Shown: positions 55,406 through 64,000 of the stretch, piece by piece
Layout: every line of letters starts with the position of its first letter
Numbering within the stretch: the first letter of the stretch is position 1
DNA from: SAR86 cluster bacterium
Lineage (GTDB): Bacteria; Pseudomonadota; Gammaproteobacteria; Magnimaribacterales; Magnimaribacteraceae
Assembly (NCBI GenBank): GCA_023703575.1
Contig: CP097969.1
Span: 1,211,517 to 1,275,516 of the forward strand
Reading direction: 5' to 3'
Length of the DNA stretch: 64,000 nucleotides
Notes under the pieces: generated by a model
Databases searched by the model: none
Told to the model about the DNA's origin: nothing
What the model saw: only the letters and a program-made list of their open reading frames with translations
Translations under genes and position numbers: made by a program

Positions 55406-56326
55406 ATGCTCACTCAAAGAACCCTGCAAAATCCCATTAAGGCATTTGGTGTAGGTTTACACACAGGAAATCCAATTATATTAAAGATTCTTCCTGCACC
55501 TACGGACACAGGGATTATTTTTAAAAGGGTTGATTTAGATCCTGTTGTTGAAATAAAGGCTTCAGCAGAGAATGTTGGCGATACTTCATTATCGACTTGC
55601 CTAACTTCTGGCGAGACAAGAATATCAACCATTGAACATCTCATGTCTGCTATAGCAGGACTAGGTATTGATAATGCATATGTAGAAGTAAATGGACCTG
55701 AAATTCCTATAATGGATGGAAGCGCTGCACCGTTTGTATTCTTATTGGAATCTGCTGGTTTACTTGAACAAGACCAAATAAAAAAATTCATAAGGATAAA
55801 AGATACAGTGAAAGTATCCCATGATGATGCTTGGGCTCAAGTATCACCTTTTGATGGATTCAAAGTTGATTTTACAATGTTATATGACCACCCAGTTCAC
55901 AAGAATCATGCGACGAAAGCCTCAGTTAACTTTAATAGCACTTCATTTGTCAGAGAAGTAAGCAGAGCTAGGACTTTTGGATTTATGAGTGAGCTAGAAA
56001 CTTTAAATGAAAATAATCTTGCCTTAGGAGCAAGTGTTAAAAACACAATCGCCATAGGTGATGAATGCATATTAAATGAAGATGGTTTGCGAGTTGAGAA
56101 CGAAATGATCAAGCATAAAATCCTTGATGCAATTGGGGATTTATACTTACTCGGTCATAATTTGGTAGGCTCTTTCGAAGGCTATAAGTCAGGTCACAAA
56201 GTAAATAATGCACTCCTAAGAGAACTTATTGCTAGACCAGATACGTGGGAAGTTAAAACTTATGATGATCCAGTGAATTCTCCCATCAAATACCTCGAAC
56301 CCATCATTGATCCTAGTTCGGGATAA
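55406..56326 (+). CDS. lpxC: UDP-3-O-acyl-N-acetylglucosamine deacetylase
   Basis: 306 residues (E. coli 305). Zinc ligands His78 (IEHLMSA), His237 and Asp241 (HKILDAIGD) and the catalytic His264 (SGHKVNNAL) match E. coli His79, His238, Asp242 and His265. It is the committed step of lipid A synthesis, so a normal LPS outer membrane is expected. It stands next to secA as in Pseudomonas, but rnr-rlmB replace the mur/fts genes that usually come before it. Confidence 0.97.
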   Translation: MLTQRTLQNPIKAFGVGLHTGNPIILKILPAPTDTGIIFKRVDLDPVVEIKASAENVGDTSLSTCLTSGETRISTIEHLMSAIAGLGIDNAYVEVNGPEIPIMDGSAAPFVFLLESAGLLEQDQIKKFIRIKDTVKVSHDDAWAQVSPFDGFKVDFTMLYDHPVHKNHATKASVNFNSTSFVREVSRARTFGFMSELETLNENNLALGASVKNTIAIGDECILNEDGLRVENEMIKHKILDAIGDLYLLGHNLVGSFEGYKSGHKVNNALLRELIARPDTWEVKTYDDPVNSPIKYLEPIIDPSSG

Positions 56327-56379
56327 TTTTTTATCTGATATTCGTTAGCAACTGTTAGAATTGAGCCTGACAAATTTTT

Positions 56380-59061
56380 ATGGGTTTATTAGATAAAATA
56401 TTCGGTTCAAAAAACCAGAAAGTATTAAAAAAAATTCAACCTTTGGTGAATTCTATCAATTCCCTTGAGGAAGAGCTTTCAAAGCTCACCAACGAAGATC
56501 TTAAGAAAAAGAGAGAAAATTTTATTGACCGCCACAAGAATGGAGAATCTTTAGATGATCTACTCCCAGAAGCTTTTGCTGTCGTCAGAGAAGTAAGTAC
56601 AAGACAGCTTGGGTTAAGGCACTATGATTGCCAGCTCATAGGTGGAATAGCTCTCCACAATTGTCAAATTGCTGAAATGGCTACTGGAGAAGGTAAAACA
56701 CTTGTAGCTACGTTGCCTTCTTACCTCAATTCAATAACAGAAAGAAAAGTTGTTTTAGTTACAGTGAATGATTACTTGGCAAAAAGAGATGCAAAATGGA
56801 TGAGTCCTATATATGAAAATCTAGGTATGTCCGTATCTTTTATCATTCCTGGACAGCAACTTGAAGAAAGAAAAGCTGCTTATGAAGCTGATGTTATTTA
56901 TGCAACTAATAATGAGCTTGGGTTTGATTTTCTTAGAAATAATATGGTTGTAAATACAAATGATAGGATGATGAATGACTATTATTTTGCAATCATTGAT
57001 GAAGTGGATTCTATTCTTATAGATGAAGCAAGGACTCCTCTTGTTATTTCTGGACCAGCAGAAAATACAGCTCAGATCTACCAAAAAATTAGCAAATTTA
57101 TTCCTAGATTAGAAGAACAAACTCTTATGGAGGCAGATGATAAGGATGACCAACATAAAAATAAGGAAGATGCGGGTCATTTTGTTATAGATGAGAAGTC
57201 AAAGCAGGTTGAGCTTACCGATTTCGGGCATGATTTCATCGAGCAGCTATTAAAAGATGATAATCTTCTTGAAGAAGATCAAAGTCTTTACTCTTCGGGA
57301 AATTTAAGACTTCTTCACTATATTCAATCCTCATTAAGAGCTCACTTTCTTTTCAATAAAGATGTTGACTATATGGTCCAAAATAACCAAGTAGTATTAA
57401 TTGATGAAAACACGGGCAGAGCCATGCCGGGAAGAAGATTGGCTGATGGTTTACACCAAGCAATAGAGCAAAAAGAAAATGTACCCATACAAATGGAAAG
57501 TCAGACTCTGGCATCTTGTACTTTCCAAAATTATTTCAGGCAATATGAAAAATTATCTGGGATGACCGGCACAGCAAGCACAGAAGCTGAGGAATTTGCT
57601 GAAATCTATGGTCTCAATGTTCTGGAAGTTCCAACAAATGAACCTATGGTACGTGATGATAAGAATGATCTTGTATATTTAACCCAAGCTGAAAAATATA
57701 AAGCTGTAATAAATGAAATTAAAGACTATAAAAATAAAGGTAATCCTATTCTCGTTGGTACAGCATCTTTAGAAAGCTCAGAGCTTTTATCTAGCCTTTT
57801 AAAAAAGGAGAATATCGAACACCAAGTTCTCAATGCAAAAAATCATGCAAAAGAAGCTGAGATAATTTCACAAGCTGGTAAACCAGGCGTCATTACTATA
57901 GCTACCAATATGGCAGGCAGGGGAACAGATATAGTTTTGGGCGGAAATTGGGAAGCAGAGCTTGAAAAACATAAGGATGATTCAAAAAAAGAAGAATTGG
58001 AATCTAAATGGAAAATTTTAAATTCAGAGGTTATTAATTCTGGAGGTTTACACGTCATTGGGACTGAAAGAAATGAATCTAGAAGAATGGATAATCAACT
58101 TAGAGGACGTTCAGGAAGACAAGGTGATCCTGGTTCTTCTAGGTTCTACATTTCTCTTGAAGATAATCTGATGAGAATATTTGCATCCGATCAATTCAAA
58201 AATATTATGCAAAGAGTAGGTTTGGAAGAAGGAGAATCTATCGAACATAGGATGTTGAGCGGGGCAATAGAGAGAGCGCAGAAAAGAGTTGAAGGAAGAA
58301 ATTTCGATATTAGAAAAATGCTACTTGAATATGATGATATGGCAAACGAGCAAAGACAAATTATCTATTCACAAAGAAATAATATTCTTGAGGCTGACGT
58401 CATAACTGAACTGCTTGATTCCATGAGAGAAACCATAATTTCAGATGAATTAGATTCTGTTTCTCTTGGAGATTTAGAACCTCATGAATGGAATACTGAT
58501 GTGTTGGAAAGTTCTTTATCAAATATATTTGGACTGCAGATCCCGGTCAAGGAATGGATTGCTTCAGAGAATAATATTACGCGAGAAGATGTAGAGCAAA
58601 AGATACTCATGTCTGCTAATCGTGCTTATATTGAAAAGTGCAATAACATAGGCCCAGTTATGAGAGATTTTGAGAAGCAAATACTTCTTCAAATCATTGA
58701 TAATGCTTGGAAAGATCATCTAGCAGAGGTAGATGCATTAAGACAAGGTATTGGCCTAAGAAGTTATGCAAGTAAAAATCCTAAACTTGAATTTAGAAGA
58801 GAATCCTTTGAGTTATTTGAAAGCCTTTTAAATAAGATAAGATTAGAGGGCATAAGATTCTTATCTAGAGTGGAAATTGAATTAGAAGATTCTGGAGATT
58901 TGAACCTTCCTAAACAAAACCAAGCTCAGAATCTAGACCATCCAAGGCCTGAATCTGCATTGACTCCAGCCAGGCAAGAAGCAAGTACTAAAGAACAGGG
59001 CAACAGAAGACTGAGAAGAGCAGAAGCAAAAATGGCTAGGAAAAATGCCAGAAAAAAATGA
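56380..59061 (+). CDS. secA: Preprotein translocase ATPase SecA
   Basis: 893 residues. Walker A MATGEGKTL lies near 101-109; the DEVDSILIDEARTPL segment, the GTASLESSE second ATPase lobe, and the helical scaffold/wing (NAWKDHLAEVDALRQGIGLR) are all present. SecA pushes preproteins through SecYEG. The C-terminus is a basic tail (RRLRRAEAKMARKNARKK) with no Cys; the usual zinc SEC-C motif (CxCxSGKKYKxCHG) that binds SecB is absent. The stop overlaps the argJ ATG (ATGA). Confidence 0.97.
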   Translation: MGLLDKIFGSKNQKVLKKIQPLVNSINSLEEELSKLTNEDLKKKRENFIDRHKNGESLDDLLPEAFAVVREVSTRQLGLRHYDCQLIGGIALHNCQIAEMATGEGKTLVATLPSYLNSITERKVVLVTVNDYLAKRDAKWMSPIYENLGMSVSFIIPGQQLEERKAAYEADVIYATNNELGFDFLRNNMVVNTNDRMMNDYYFAIIDEVDSILIDEARTPLVISGPAENTAQIYQKISKFIPRLEEQTLMEADDKDDQHKNKEDAGHFVIDEKSKQVELTDFGHDFIEQLLKDDNLLEEDQSLYSSGNLRLLHYIQSSLRAHFLFNKDVDYMVQNNQVVLIDENTGRAMPGRRLADGLHQAIEQKENVPIQMESQTLASCTFQNYFRQYEKLSGMTGTASTEAEEFAEIYGLNVLEVPTNEPMVRDDKNDLVYLTQAEKYKAVINEIKDYKNKGNPILVGTASLESSELLSSLLKKENIEHQVLNAKNHAKEAEIISQAGKPGVITIATNMAGRGTDIVLGGNWEAELEKHKDDSKKEELESKWKILNSEVINSGGLHVIGTERNESRRMDNQLRGRSGRQGDPGSSRFYISLEDNLMRIFASDQFKNIMQRVGLEEGESIEHRMLSGAIERAQKRVEGRNFDIRKMLLEYDDMANEQRQIIYSQRNNILEADVITELLDSMRETIISDELDSVSLGDLEPHEWNTDVLESSLSNIFGLQIPVKEWIASENNITREDVEQKILMSANRAYIEKCNNIGPVMRDFEKQILLQIIDNAWKDHLAEVDALRQGIGLRSYASKNPKLEFRRESFELFESLLNKIRLEGIRFLSRVEIELEDSGDLNLPKQNQAQNLDHPRPESALTPARQEASTKEQGNRRLRRAEAKMARKNARKK

Positions 59062-60260
59062 TGCCAAAAAGAATACATAAGATTCAAGGCATAAGTCTTG
59101 GCACAGCTTCAAGTAACACACGATATGGGAAAAAAGAAGATAGTCTGCTTGTTACTCTTCCTCAAGAATCAATACTTAGCGGAAAATTTACCACCAATAA
59201 ACTAAAAGCTGCGCCAGTAAAATTAGCTATTGAACATTTATCTAATTCTAAAAAAGCCAAAAAGATCTTATTGATTAATGCTGGAAATGCAAACGCCGCT
59301 ACAGGGCCCAAAGGTTTGAAGGATGTAAGAAAATACTGTAAAGAAATTGCGCTAGATTTTAAAACCAGTCAAGAGAATGTTATACCCTTTTCAACTGGTG
59401 TTATCGGTGAGCCTTTAGCTACAGAAAATTATCTAAGCGCCTTTAGAGAAGCATCAAAAAGTTTAAGTGAGAATAAATGGAAAAAAGCTGCTGAGGCTAT
59501 TTTAACTACTGACACAAAGCCGAAGATAATTTCTAAAGAAGTCAAAGTTGGTAAGATCTCTTATTTTGTAACTGGATTTGCAAAAGGTTCAGGAATGATC
59601 AGACCCGACTTTGCAACATTGCTGAGTTTTGTATTCATAGATGCAAAATTAAGTCAAAAATCTCTTAACAATATCCATTCCAATGCTCTCAAAGTTAGTT
59701 TTGAAGCTATAACTGTTGACGGAGACACTTCTCCCAATGATTCTTCTTTATTAGTTGCTAATGGTAATAAAGAAAAATCTATAAAAGTTGGTTCTGTTGA
59801 AGAAAAGCGACTTTCTAATGCAATTACAGAAATCTTTAAGGATCTAGCCGAACTACTCGTAGAAGATGCAGAAGGCGCTACAAAAAAAATTAAAATCAAA
59901 ATAGGTAAAGCTAAAAATACTGAACAAGCTAAATCTGTAGCGTTCACAATAGCTGAATCACCTTTAGTTAAGACGGCCATGTTTGGAAGTGATGCTAATT
60001 GGGGAAGAATACTTTCCGCAATAGGTAGAAACAAAGATATAGATAGAATCGATAAAGTTAAAATTCAATTAAATGGACAGCCACTTGTCAAACAAGGCTA
60101 TAAAGATGCTAAATACTCAGAAAAACATGCATCAAAGGAAATGAAAAAAAAGGAAATTCTAATCGAAGTAAGTCTTGGATTGGGTAAAAAAGACTTTGAG
60201 GTAATGACTTCCGATCTCTCTGAAGATTATGTTCTGATCAATAGCGATTACAGAAGTTAA
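59058..60260 (+). CDS. argJ: Glutamate N-acetyltransferase / ornithine acetyltransferase
   Basis: 400 residues. The self-cleavage site and Thr nucleophile are visible in KGSGMIRPDFATLLSF; FTTNKLKAAPV near the N-terminus and FGSDANWGRILSAIG are also characteristic. It recycles acetyl from N-acetylornithine to glutamate in arginine synthesis; whether it also uses acetyl-CoA is not readable. Two adjacent ATG codons (59058, 59061) are possible starts. The secA-argJ order is known in Pseudomonas. Its stop overlaps the yacG stop by 4 bp. Confidence 0.95.
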   Translation: MMPKRIHKIQGISLGTASSNTRYGKKEDSLLVTLPQESILSGKFTTNKLKAAPVKLAIEHLSNSKKAKKILLINAGNANAATGPKGLKDVRKYCKEIALDFKTSQENVIPFSTGVIGEPLATENYLSAFREASKSLSENKWKKAAEAILTTDTKPKIISKEVKVGKISYFVTGFAKGSGMIRPDFATLLSFVFIDAKLSQKSLNNIHSNALKVSFEAITVDGDTSPNDSSLLVANGNKEKSIKVGSVEEKRLSNAITEIFKDLAELLVEDAEGATKKIKIKIGKAKNTEQAKSVAFTIAESPLVKTAMFGSDANWGRILSAIGRNKDIDRIDKVKIQLNGQPLVKQGYKDAKYSEKHASKEMKKKEILIEVSLGLGKKDFEVMTSDLSEDYVLINSDYRS

Positions 60261-60439
60261 TGGCGCGTTTCAAAATCCTCTTCTGGGTCAAAAACTTTTT
60301 CTCCTGCTATCTTCCTGTCTTCACTTGCCCAAGCTCCTAAATCGAGAAGTTGGCAGCGCCGGCTGCAAAAAGGTCTATGCTCATTTTTTTCAGAATATTC
60401 TGCTTGTTGTCCACATTCTGGACATTTGACATATTTCAT
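60257..60439 (-). CDS. yacG: DNA gyrase inhibitor YacG (zinc finger)
   Basis: 60 residues. The four zinc Cys are 6, 9, 25 and 29 (KCPECG, FCSRRC), followed by LLDLGAWA and an acidic end, as in E. coli YacG (65). It binds GyrB and blocks gyrase DNA binding. It overlaps the coaE stop by 4 bp, the usual coaE-yacG pair. Confidence 0.95.
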   Translation of the reverse strand: MKYVKCPECGQQAEYSEKNEHRPFCSRRCQLLDLGAWASEDRKIAGEKVFDPEEDFETRH

Positions 60440-61023
60440 AGTTCAGCAATAAATTGTTGATGAAGTTTTTTCACGGCTAATTGCAGAGTCTCAAAAGTAC
60501 TGTCATTGACAATAACTTCGTCAGCTTGCTCCAATCTCTTTTGTCGAGAAATCTGAGCATTAATTATGGATTGAACTTGCTCTTCAGATACGCCATCTCG
60601 TTTCAAAGTTCTCTTTACTTGAGTTTCGACAGGAACATCAACCACTAAAACTTTATCACAAAAATCTTTTTGGTTTGTTTCTAGTAAAAGTGGTGAAACT
60701 AGAACTGTATAAGGACTTGTTGAAGCTTTAAGTTCATCTTGAATTTGTCTTGCTATGGCTGGATGTAATAAAGATTCAAGCCAATCCTTCTCTTCATCAG
60801 AATTAAAGATTATTTCTCTCAATTTTGCTCGATCTAATTCGCCTGATTCTTTCAGGATAACTTGACCAAAGCGTTCAGATATTTTTGCCAAGCATGGCTT
60901 GCCTTTTTCGACTACTACTCTTGAAGCTAAATCAGCATCTACTATAACTATCCCAAGCTTTTCAAAGCAATCTGAAACTGCTGTCTTACCGCTTCCTATT
61001 CCACCAGTTAAACCAATTATCAT
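60436..61023 (-). CDS. coaE: Dephospho-CoA kinase
   Basis: 195 residues. P-loop GLTGGIGSGKT spans 4-14, the lid and CoA-site elements include DADLASRVVV and LLHPAIARQI, and the protein ends in the usual short helix. It phosphorylates the 3'-OH of dephospho-CoA, the last step of CoA synthesis. The prepilin peptidase gene often found upstream is absent; an alpha/beta hydrolase lies there instead, 30 bp away. Confidence 0.96.
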   Translation of the reverse strand: MIIGLTGGIGSGKTAVSDCFEKLGIVIVDADLASRVVVEKGKPCLAKISERFGQVILKESGELDRAKLREIIFNSDEEKDWLESLLHPAIARQIQDELKASTSPYTVLVSPLLLETNQKDFCDKVLVVDVPVETQVKRTLKRDGVSEEQVQSIINAQISRQKRLEQADEVIVNDSTFETLQLAVKKLHQQFIAEL

Positions 61024-61053
61024 GTGATTGATATTATCAAAAGGTATTCTAAA

Positions 61054-61893
61054 TTACTCTGAATTTAAGGTCTTTTGTAGAAATGAAATAGCTGCGTTAG
61101 CAAAAATATCATTTCTATCTCCAGCTATCATGTGGGCAGCACGATCTATCTCAATGAATTCAGCATGTTTAATAGTTTCCAAGAAATCATCGACCTCGTC
61201 CTGGGTGACAACATTACTTAAAGCTCCCCGAATGAGTAAAGTAGGAATGTTGACTGATTCAGCATAAATTTTCTGTCTTAATTTATAATCACTTCTGTTA
61301 CTTGTTCTAGATTCTATGAATCTGGGATCCCAGTGCCAATAATATCTTCCATCTTCCTTCAATCTTAAGTTCTTTTTTAATCCCGATACATCTTTTGGTT
61401 TTTCCCGATGTGGAAGATAGGAAGCTATTGAATCAGATGCTTCTTCTAAAGAACTAAAACCTTTAGAACCTGAACTCATAAATTTAAGAATTTCGTTCGA
61501 TCCTTCTTCATTTGGATAAATACCTATGTCAACCATCACTAGTGCATTACATAGGTCACTACAGTCTCTATCACCTGCAGTGCATAAAGAAACCATCCCG
61601 CCAAGAGATGCACCTATCAAGGAAGCAGATTTGCCTAATTGATTAATAATATTTTTCAGATCTTCTTTATAGTTCTCAATTGCATAATCTCCATCTTCGC
61701 TCCAGTCACTATCTCCATGACCTCTTAAGTCAATAGCTACAGCATAGAATCCTGCTTGAGATAATTTCTCAGCAGTACCTCCCCAGGCGTGTCTAGTTTG
61801 ACCGCCTCCATGGAGCAAAATTACAAGAGGATCGTCAGGATTACCTAGGGCAGTTGCTTGAATATTTAGGCCCGAACTAACTTTAAATTTCAT
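61054..61893 (-). CDS. Alpha/beta hydrolase
   Basis: 279 residues from ATG at 61893 (MKFKVSSGLNIQATALG); an in-frame ATG at 61932 would add 13 residues, and neither start has a clear Shine-Dalgarno. The oxyanion loop is LLHGGGQTRHAWGG, the nucleophile elbow GASLGGM, the acid lies after strand 7 and His in RAAHMIAGDRND. Resembles esterases and C-C hydrolases of the epoxide-hydrolase-like group. The substrate is unknown. Divergent from the Nramp-like transporter. Confidence 0.85.
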   Translation of the reverse strand: MKFKVSSGLNIQATALGNPDDPLVILLHGGGQTRHAWGGTAEKLSQAGFYAVAIDLRGHGDSDWSEDGDYAIENYKEDLKNIINQLGKSASLIGASLGGMVSLCTAGDRDCSDLCNALVMVDIGIYPNEEGSNEILKFMSSGSKGFSSLEEASDSIASYLPHREKPKDVSGLKKNLRLKEDGRYYWHWDPRFIESRTSNRSDYKLRQKIYAESVNIPTLLIRGALSNVVTQDEVDDFLETIKHAEFIEIDRAAHMIAGDRNDIFANAAISFLQKTLNSE

Positions 61894-61957
61894 TAGTGTT
61901 AATTTTCTGAAAGAATTAAGGAATTGTTCCATATTTAGTGAGAAAATCTATACAAGA

Positions 61958-63292
61958 ATGCAAGAAGCACCAAAAACCTTTTTAGAAAGATTGAAATTTA
62001 TTGGCCCAAGTGTGGTTGTTACTGGAAGTGTTGTAGGCAGTGGATCGATAGTAATGACGCCTTTATTGGGCGCAGCCGCAGGTTTCATGCTTTTGTGGTG
62101 GTTGCTGTTAAGCATGTGGAGTAAACCAATCATCCAAGCTGAGATAGCCCGATATATAGTTGTTTCGAAAAAAACATTTTTAGAAGCTTTTGCCGATATG
62201 CCAGGCTTCAAAACAACCATCCAAGGAAAAACTACGTCTTGGTTAGTTTGGTTCATGTTTATCGGAGTCATACCTTCAATTGCGGGTATGGGTGGATTAG
62301 CAGGAGCTGTAGCTGAGGCTGGCAATACAATGTTCCCACTTCTAACTGTAGAAATATGGGTTGTAATCTCTTGTTTAGTTACTTGGATGTTGCTCTATTT
62401 CGGATCTTATAAGAGCTTAGAGAAGACCTTGCTTGTAATGGTATTGTTCTTCTCTTTTATGACGATGATTATCGCAATTGCAATGCAATCTACTGATTAT
62501 CAAGTTAGTGTTGCACAAGTCTCATCAGGTCTTAGCTTTTCTTTTCCATCAGGTTACTTACCACTAGCTCTGGCTGTTTTTGGTTTTACCGGAATAAGCT
62601 ATGGAGAAATAATGGCGTATACGTATTGGTGTTTAGAAAAAGGATATGCAGAAAATAGTGGAAATAATGTTGAGGAAACTAAACATTGGATAAAAACTAT
62701 GCAGACTGATGTTTGGGTGACAGTCTTTTTTATTACTCTTGGAACACTGCCCTTTTTCTTTTTAGGAGCAGGTGTTCTTTACAATGTCCCTGAATTACAA
62801 CAAGCTTTAGCGACAAGCTCTTTTTGGGATATAGATGTTATAAGTTCACTTCAAAATATGTTCTCTCTGGTGTTGGGCGGTTGGGCTAAATGGCTTTTTA
62901 TCATTCTGGCATTTTTTGTTTTATTCTCTACTCTACTATCAGGAACTGCTGCATTCACAAGAACCATATCTGACTATTTAATTTCTATGGGTCTAGTAAA
63001 AGAGCAAGCAAATACAAGAAAAAAGTTAATCAAGCTGATAGCTTTCCTTATCCCATTTCTATCAGGTTTATTCTATTTTGTTTTACCAAATCCCTTCACC
63101 TTACTTCTCATAGCAGGCATATGGGCCGCCATGGGGTTACCTATAGTTAATATAGGTGCGCTCTATTTAGTCAATAAGCTTGAGCCAGAGTTACAACCCA
63201 AAATTACAACTAAATTTATTTTATGGGCAAGTTTAGTATTACAATTGAGTATGGCAGTTTTAATCATAGATGACATACTTTTAGCGTTCTAA
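61958..63292 (+). CDS. Nramp/SLC11-related membrane transporter lacking the metal motif
   Basis: 444 residues, about eleven membrane helices with an Nramp-like N-terminus (FLERLKFIGPSVVVTGSVVG). Where metal-transporting Nramp proteins have DPGN in helix 1, this one reads VVGSGSIVM; in helix 6 the usual MPH motif is replaced by SYGEIMAYTYWC. It therefore belongs to the broader fold but probably does not carry Mn2+/Fe2+ in the standard way. It is followed 9 bp later by the aminotransferase, so its substrate may be an organic compound. Function unknown. Confidence 0.75.
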   Translation: MQEAPKTFLERLKFIGPSVVVTGSVVGSGSIVMTPLLGAAAGFMLLWWLLLSMWSKPIIQAEIARYIVVSKKTFLEAFADMPGFKTTIQGKTTSWLVWFMFIGVIPSIAGMGGLAGAVAEAGNTMFPLLTVEIWVVISCLVTWMLLYFGSYKSLEKTLLVMVLFFSFMTMIIAIAMQSTDYQVSVAQVSSGLSFSFPSGYLPLALAVFGFTGISYGEIMAYTYWCLEKGYAENSGNNVEETKHWIKTMQTDVWVTVFFITLGTLPFFFLGAGVLYNVPELQQALATSSFWDIDVISSLQNMFSLVLGGWAKWLFIILAFFVLFSTLLSGTAAFTRTISDYLISMGLVKEQANTRKKLIKLIAFLIPFLSGLFYFVLPNPFTLLLIAGIWAAMGLPIVNIGALYLVNKLEPELQPKITTKFILWASLVLQLSMAVLIIDDILLAF

Positions 63293-63301
63293 GGTGAATT
63301 A

Positions 63302-64000
63302 ATGGAACAAATAAAATGGCCTTTTCTCAAGCAGACGTGGGGAATAGAATTTGAAAGTTCTAAGGGAGCTTACTTATATACTAAAGACGGAAGAAAAATT
63401 CTGGATGCAGCCGGCGGTGCGATAGTCAATAATATTGGATATGGAAGGGAAGAAGTCGCTGAGGCTATTTCCAGAGCGGTAATAAATAATTCATACATAC
63501 TCCCTCCCTTTCTTACCCCTGAAAGAGAAGCTTTATTAGACGAATTGAGGAATCACTGGCTTCCATCTCATTTAACTAGAATACATCTCTCATCTGGTGG
63601 ATCAGAAGCAAACGAATCAGCTGTCAAGCTAGCAATTCAATATCAAGCGAGTAGAGGAAAGCCCGAAAAGAATATCATTCTTACCAGAAGTCTTTCCTAT
63701 CATGGCACTACATTAAATATGTCAGGTATTTCAGGTCATGAAGCTCGAAAAAGAGGACTGGAAAGTTATGTTCCATCACCAACCACAATAGAGACACCTT
63801 ACCCACTTAGATGTCCTTTAGGTAGTTTTCATCCTGACTCAAAAGATTATTATTTAGATAATCTGAGAGATACGATCAAAAGATTAGATCCAAGAAATAT
63901 AGCTGCCCTTTTAATGGAACCTATAAATGGATCTAGCGGCGGAGCAATTACTCCTCCAGAAGGATATTGGGAAGAAGCAGAGAAAATACTTAAGGAAAAT
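63302..64000 (+). CDS. Class III (PLP) aminotransferase, 3' part outside window
   Basis: 233 codons open to the window edge, from ATG at 63302 with AGGTGA 5 nt upstream. Class III features visible: DAAGGAIVNNIGYGREEV near the N-terminus, the phosphate-loop SSGGSEANESAVKLA, SYHGTT, and ALLMEPINGSSGG. The PLP Lys lies beyond the edge. The family moves amino groups from omega-amino acids or amines to keto acids. Probably co-transcribed with the transporter before it, suggesting uptake and use of an amine or amino acid. Confidence 0.88.
   Translation, partial: MEQIKWPFLKQTWGIEFESSKGAYLYTKDGRKILDAAGGAIVNNIGYGREEVAEAISRAVINNSYILPPFLTPEREALLDELRNHWLPSHLTRIHLSSGGSEANESAVKLAIQYQASRGKPEKNIILTRSLSYHGTTLNMSGISGHEARKRGLESYVPSPTTIETPYPLRCPLGSFHPDSKDYYLDNLRDTIKRLDPRNIAALLMEPINGSSGGAITPPEGYWEEAEKILKEN

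Noticed and set aside
56295-56350. Possible terminator at the end of lpxC
   Set aside because: A 4-bp stem (ATCC/GGAT) before six T overlaps the stop codon and is too weak to call.

Overview
The window reads as a streamlined, AT-rich chromosome segment of a marine-type gammaproteobacterium. The ribosomal, RNA-polymerase and cell-envelope gene order is gammaproteobacterial and close to that of Pseudomonas relatives (rplU-rpmA-obgE-proB, fabA-fabB, ssb/uvrA, secE-nusG-rplKAJL-rpoBC-rpsLG-fusA-S10-spc-alpha, rnr-rlmB, lpxC-secA-argJ, coaE-yacG). Low GC, very short spacers, a TonB-dependent receptor, a BCCT osmolyte transporter and acyl-CoA/SDR genes would fit a SAR86-like oligotroph. That lineage call is inference; it was not checked against any database.

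Layout. 1-600: start of a leftward LPS heptosyltransferase-like gene cut by the window edge. 664-3663: rpsT, then leftward proB-obgE-rpmA-rplU. 3770-6522: rightward ispB, fabA, fabB. 6519-9879: ssb and divergent uvrA. 9876-37236: almost one continuous leftward block of transcription/translation genes (alpha, spc, S10, str, rpoBC, L10 and L11-nusG groups). It includes the short genes rpmJ and rpmD. 37239-39254: secE, tRNA-Trp, tuf, tRNA-Thr(GGT), tRNA-Tyr. 39346-40235: rightward birA and tRNA-Thr(TGT). 40258-46092: leftward DUF952 gene, then a set made of a TPR-sulfotransferase, a BCCT transporter, a MarR-type regulator and an M28-like secreted protein. 46184-48781: TonB-dependent receptor. 48939-52570: leftward acyl-CoA ligase, SDR and two-module VOC protein, flanked by two very small two-helix membrane proteins. 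52700-60260: rightward rnr, rlmB, lpxC, secA, argJ. 60257-61893: leftward coaE, yacG and an alpha/beta hydrolase. 61958-64000: rightward Nramp-like transporter and the start of a class III aminotransferase.

Regulation. Six promoters with 17-bp spacers can be read directly (rpsT, rplU, S10, str, tRNA-Thr/tuf, tRNA-Tyr). Most have a GC-rich discriminator as expected for growth-rate or stringent control. The rplJ leader keeps the L10-binding fold. The S10 leader carries a long hairpin followed by a terminator-like hairpin with seven U residues, a candidate attenuator. All four convergent protein-gene junctions share their stop codons in a 4-bp overlap, so no intergenic terminator is possible there. 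No CRISPR array, insertion sequence, integrase or rRNA gene was seen. No stretch longer than about 220 bases lacks a gene.

Most of the window is housekeeping. The parts most worth a second look are the accessory stretch at 40.7-52.6 kb, the leader RNAs, and several proteins that lack a hallmark of their family (M28-like, Nramp-like, SecA, BirA, RNase R).
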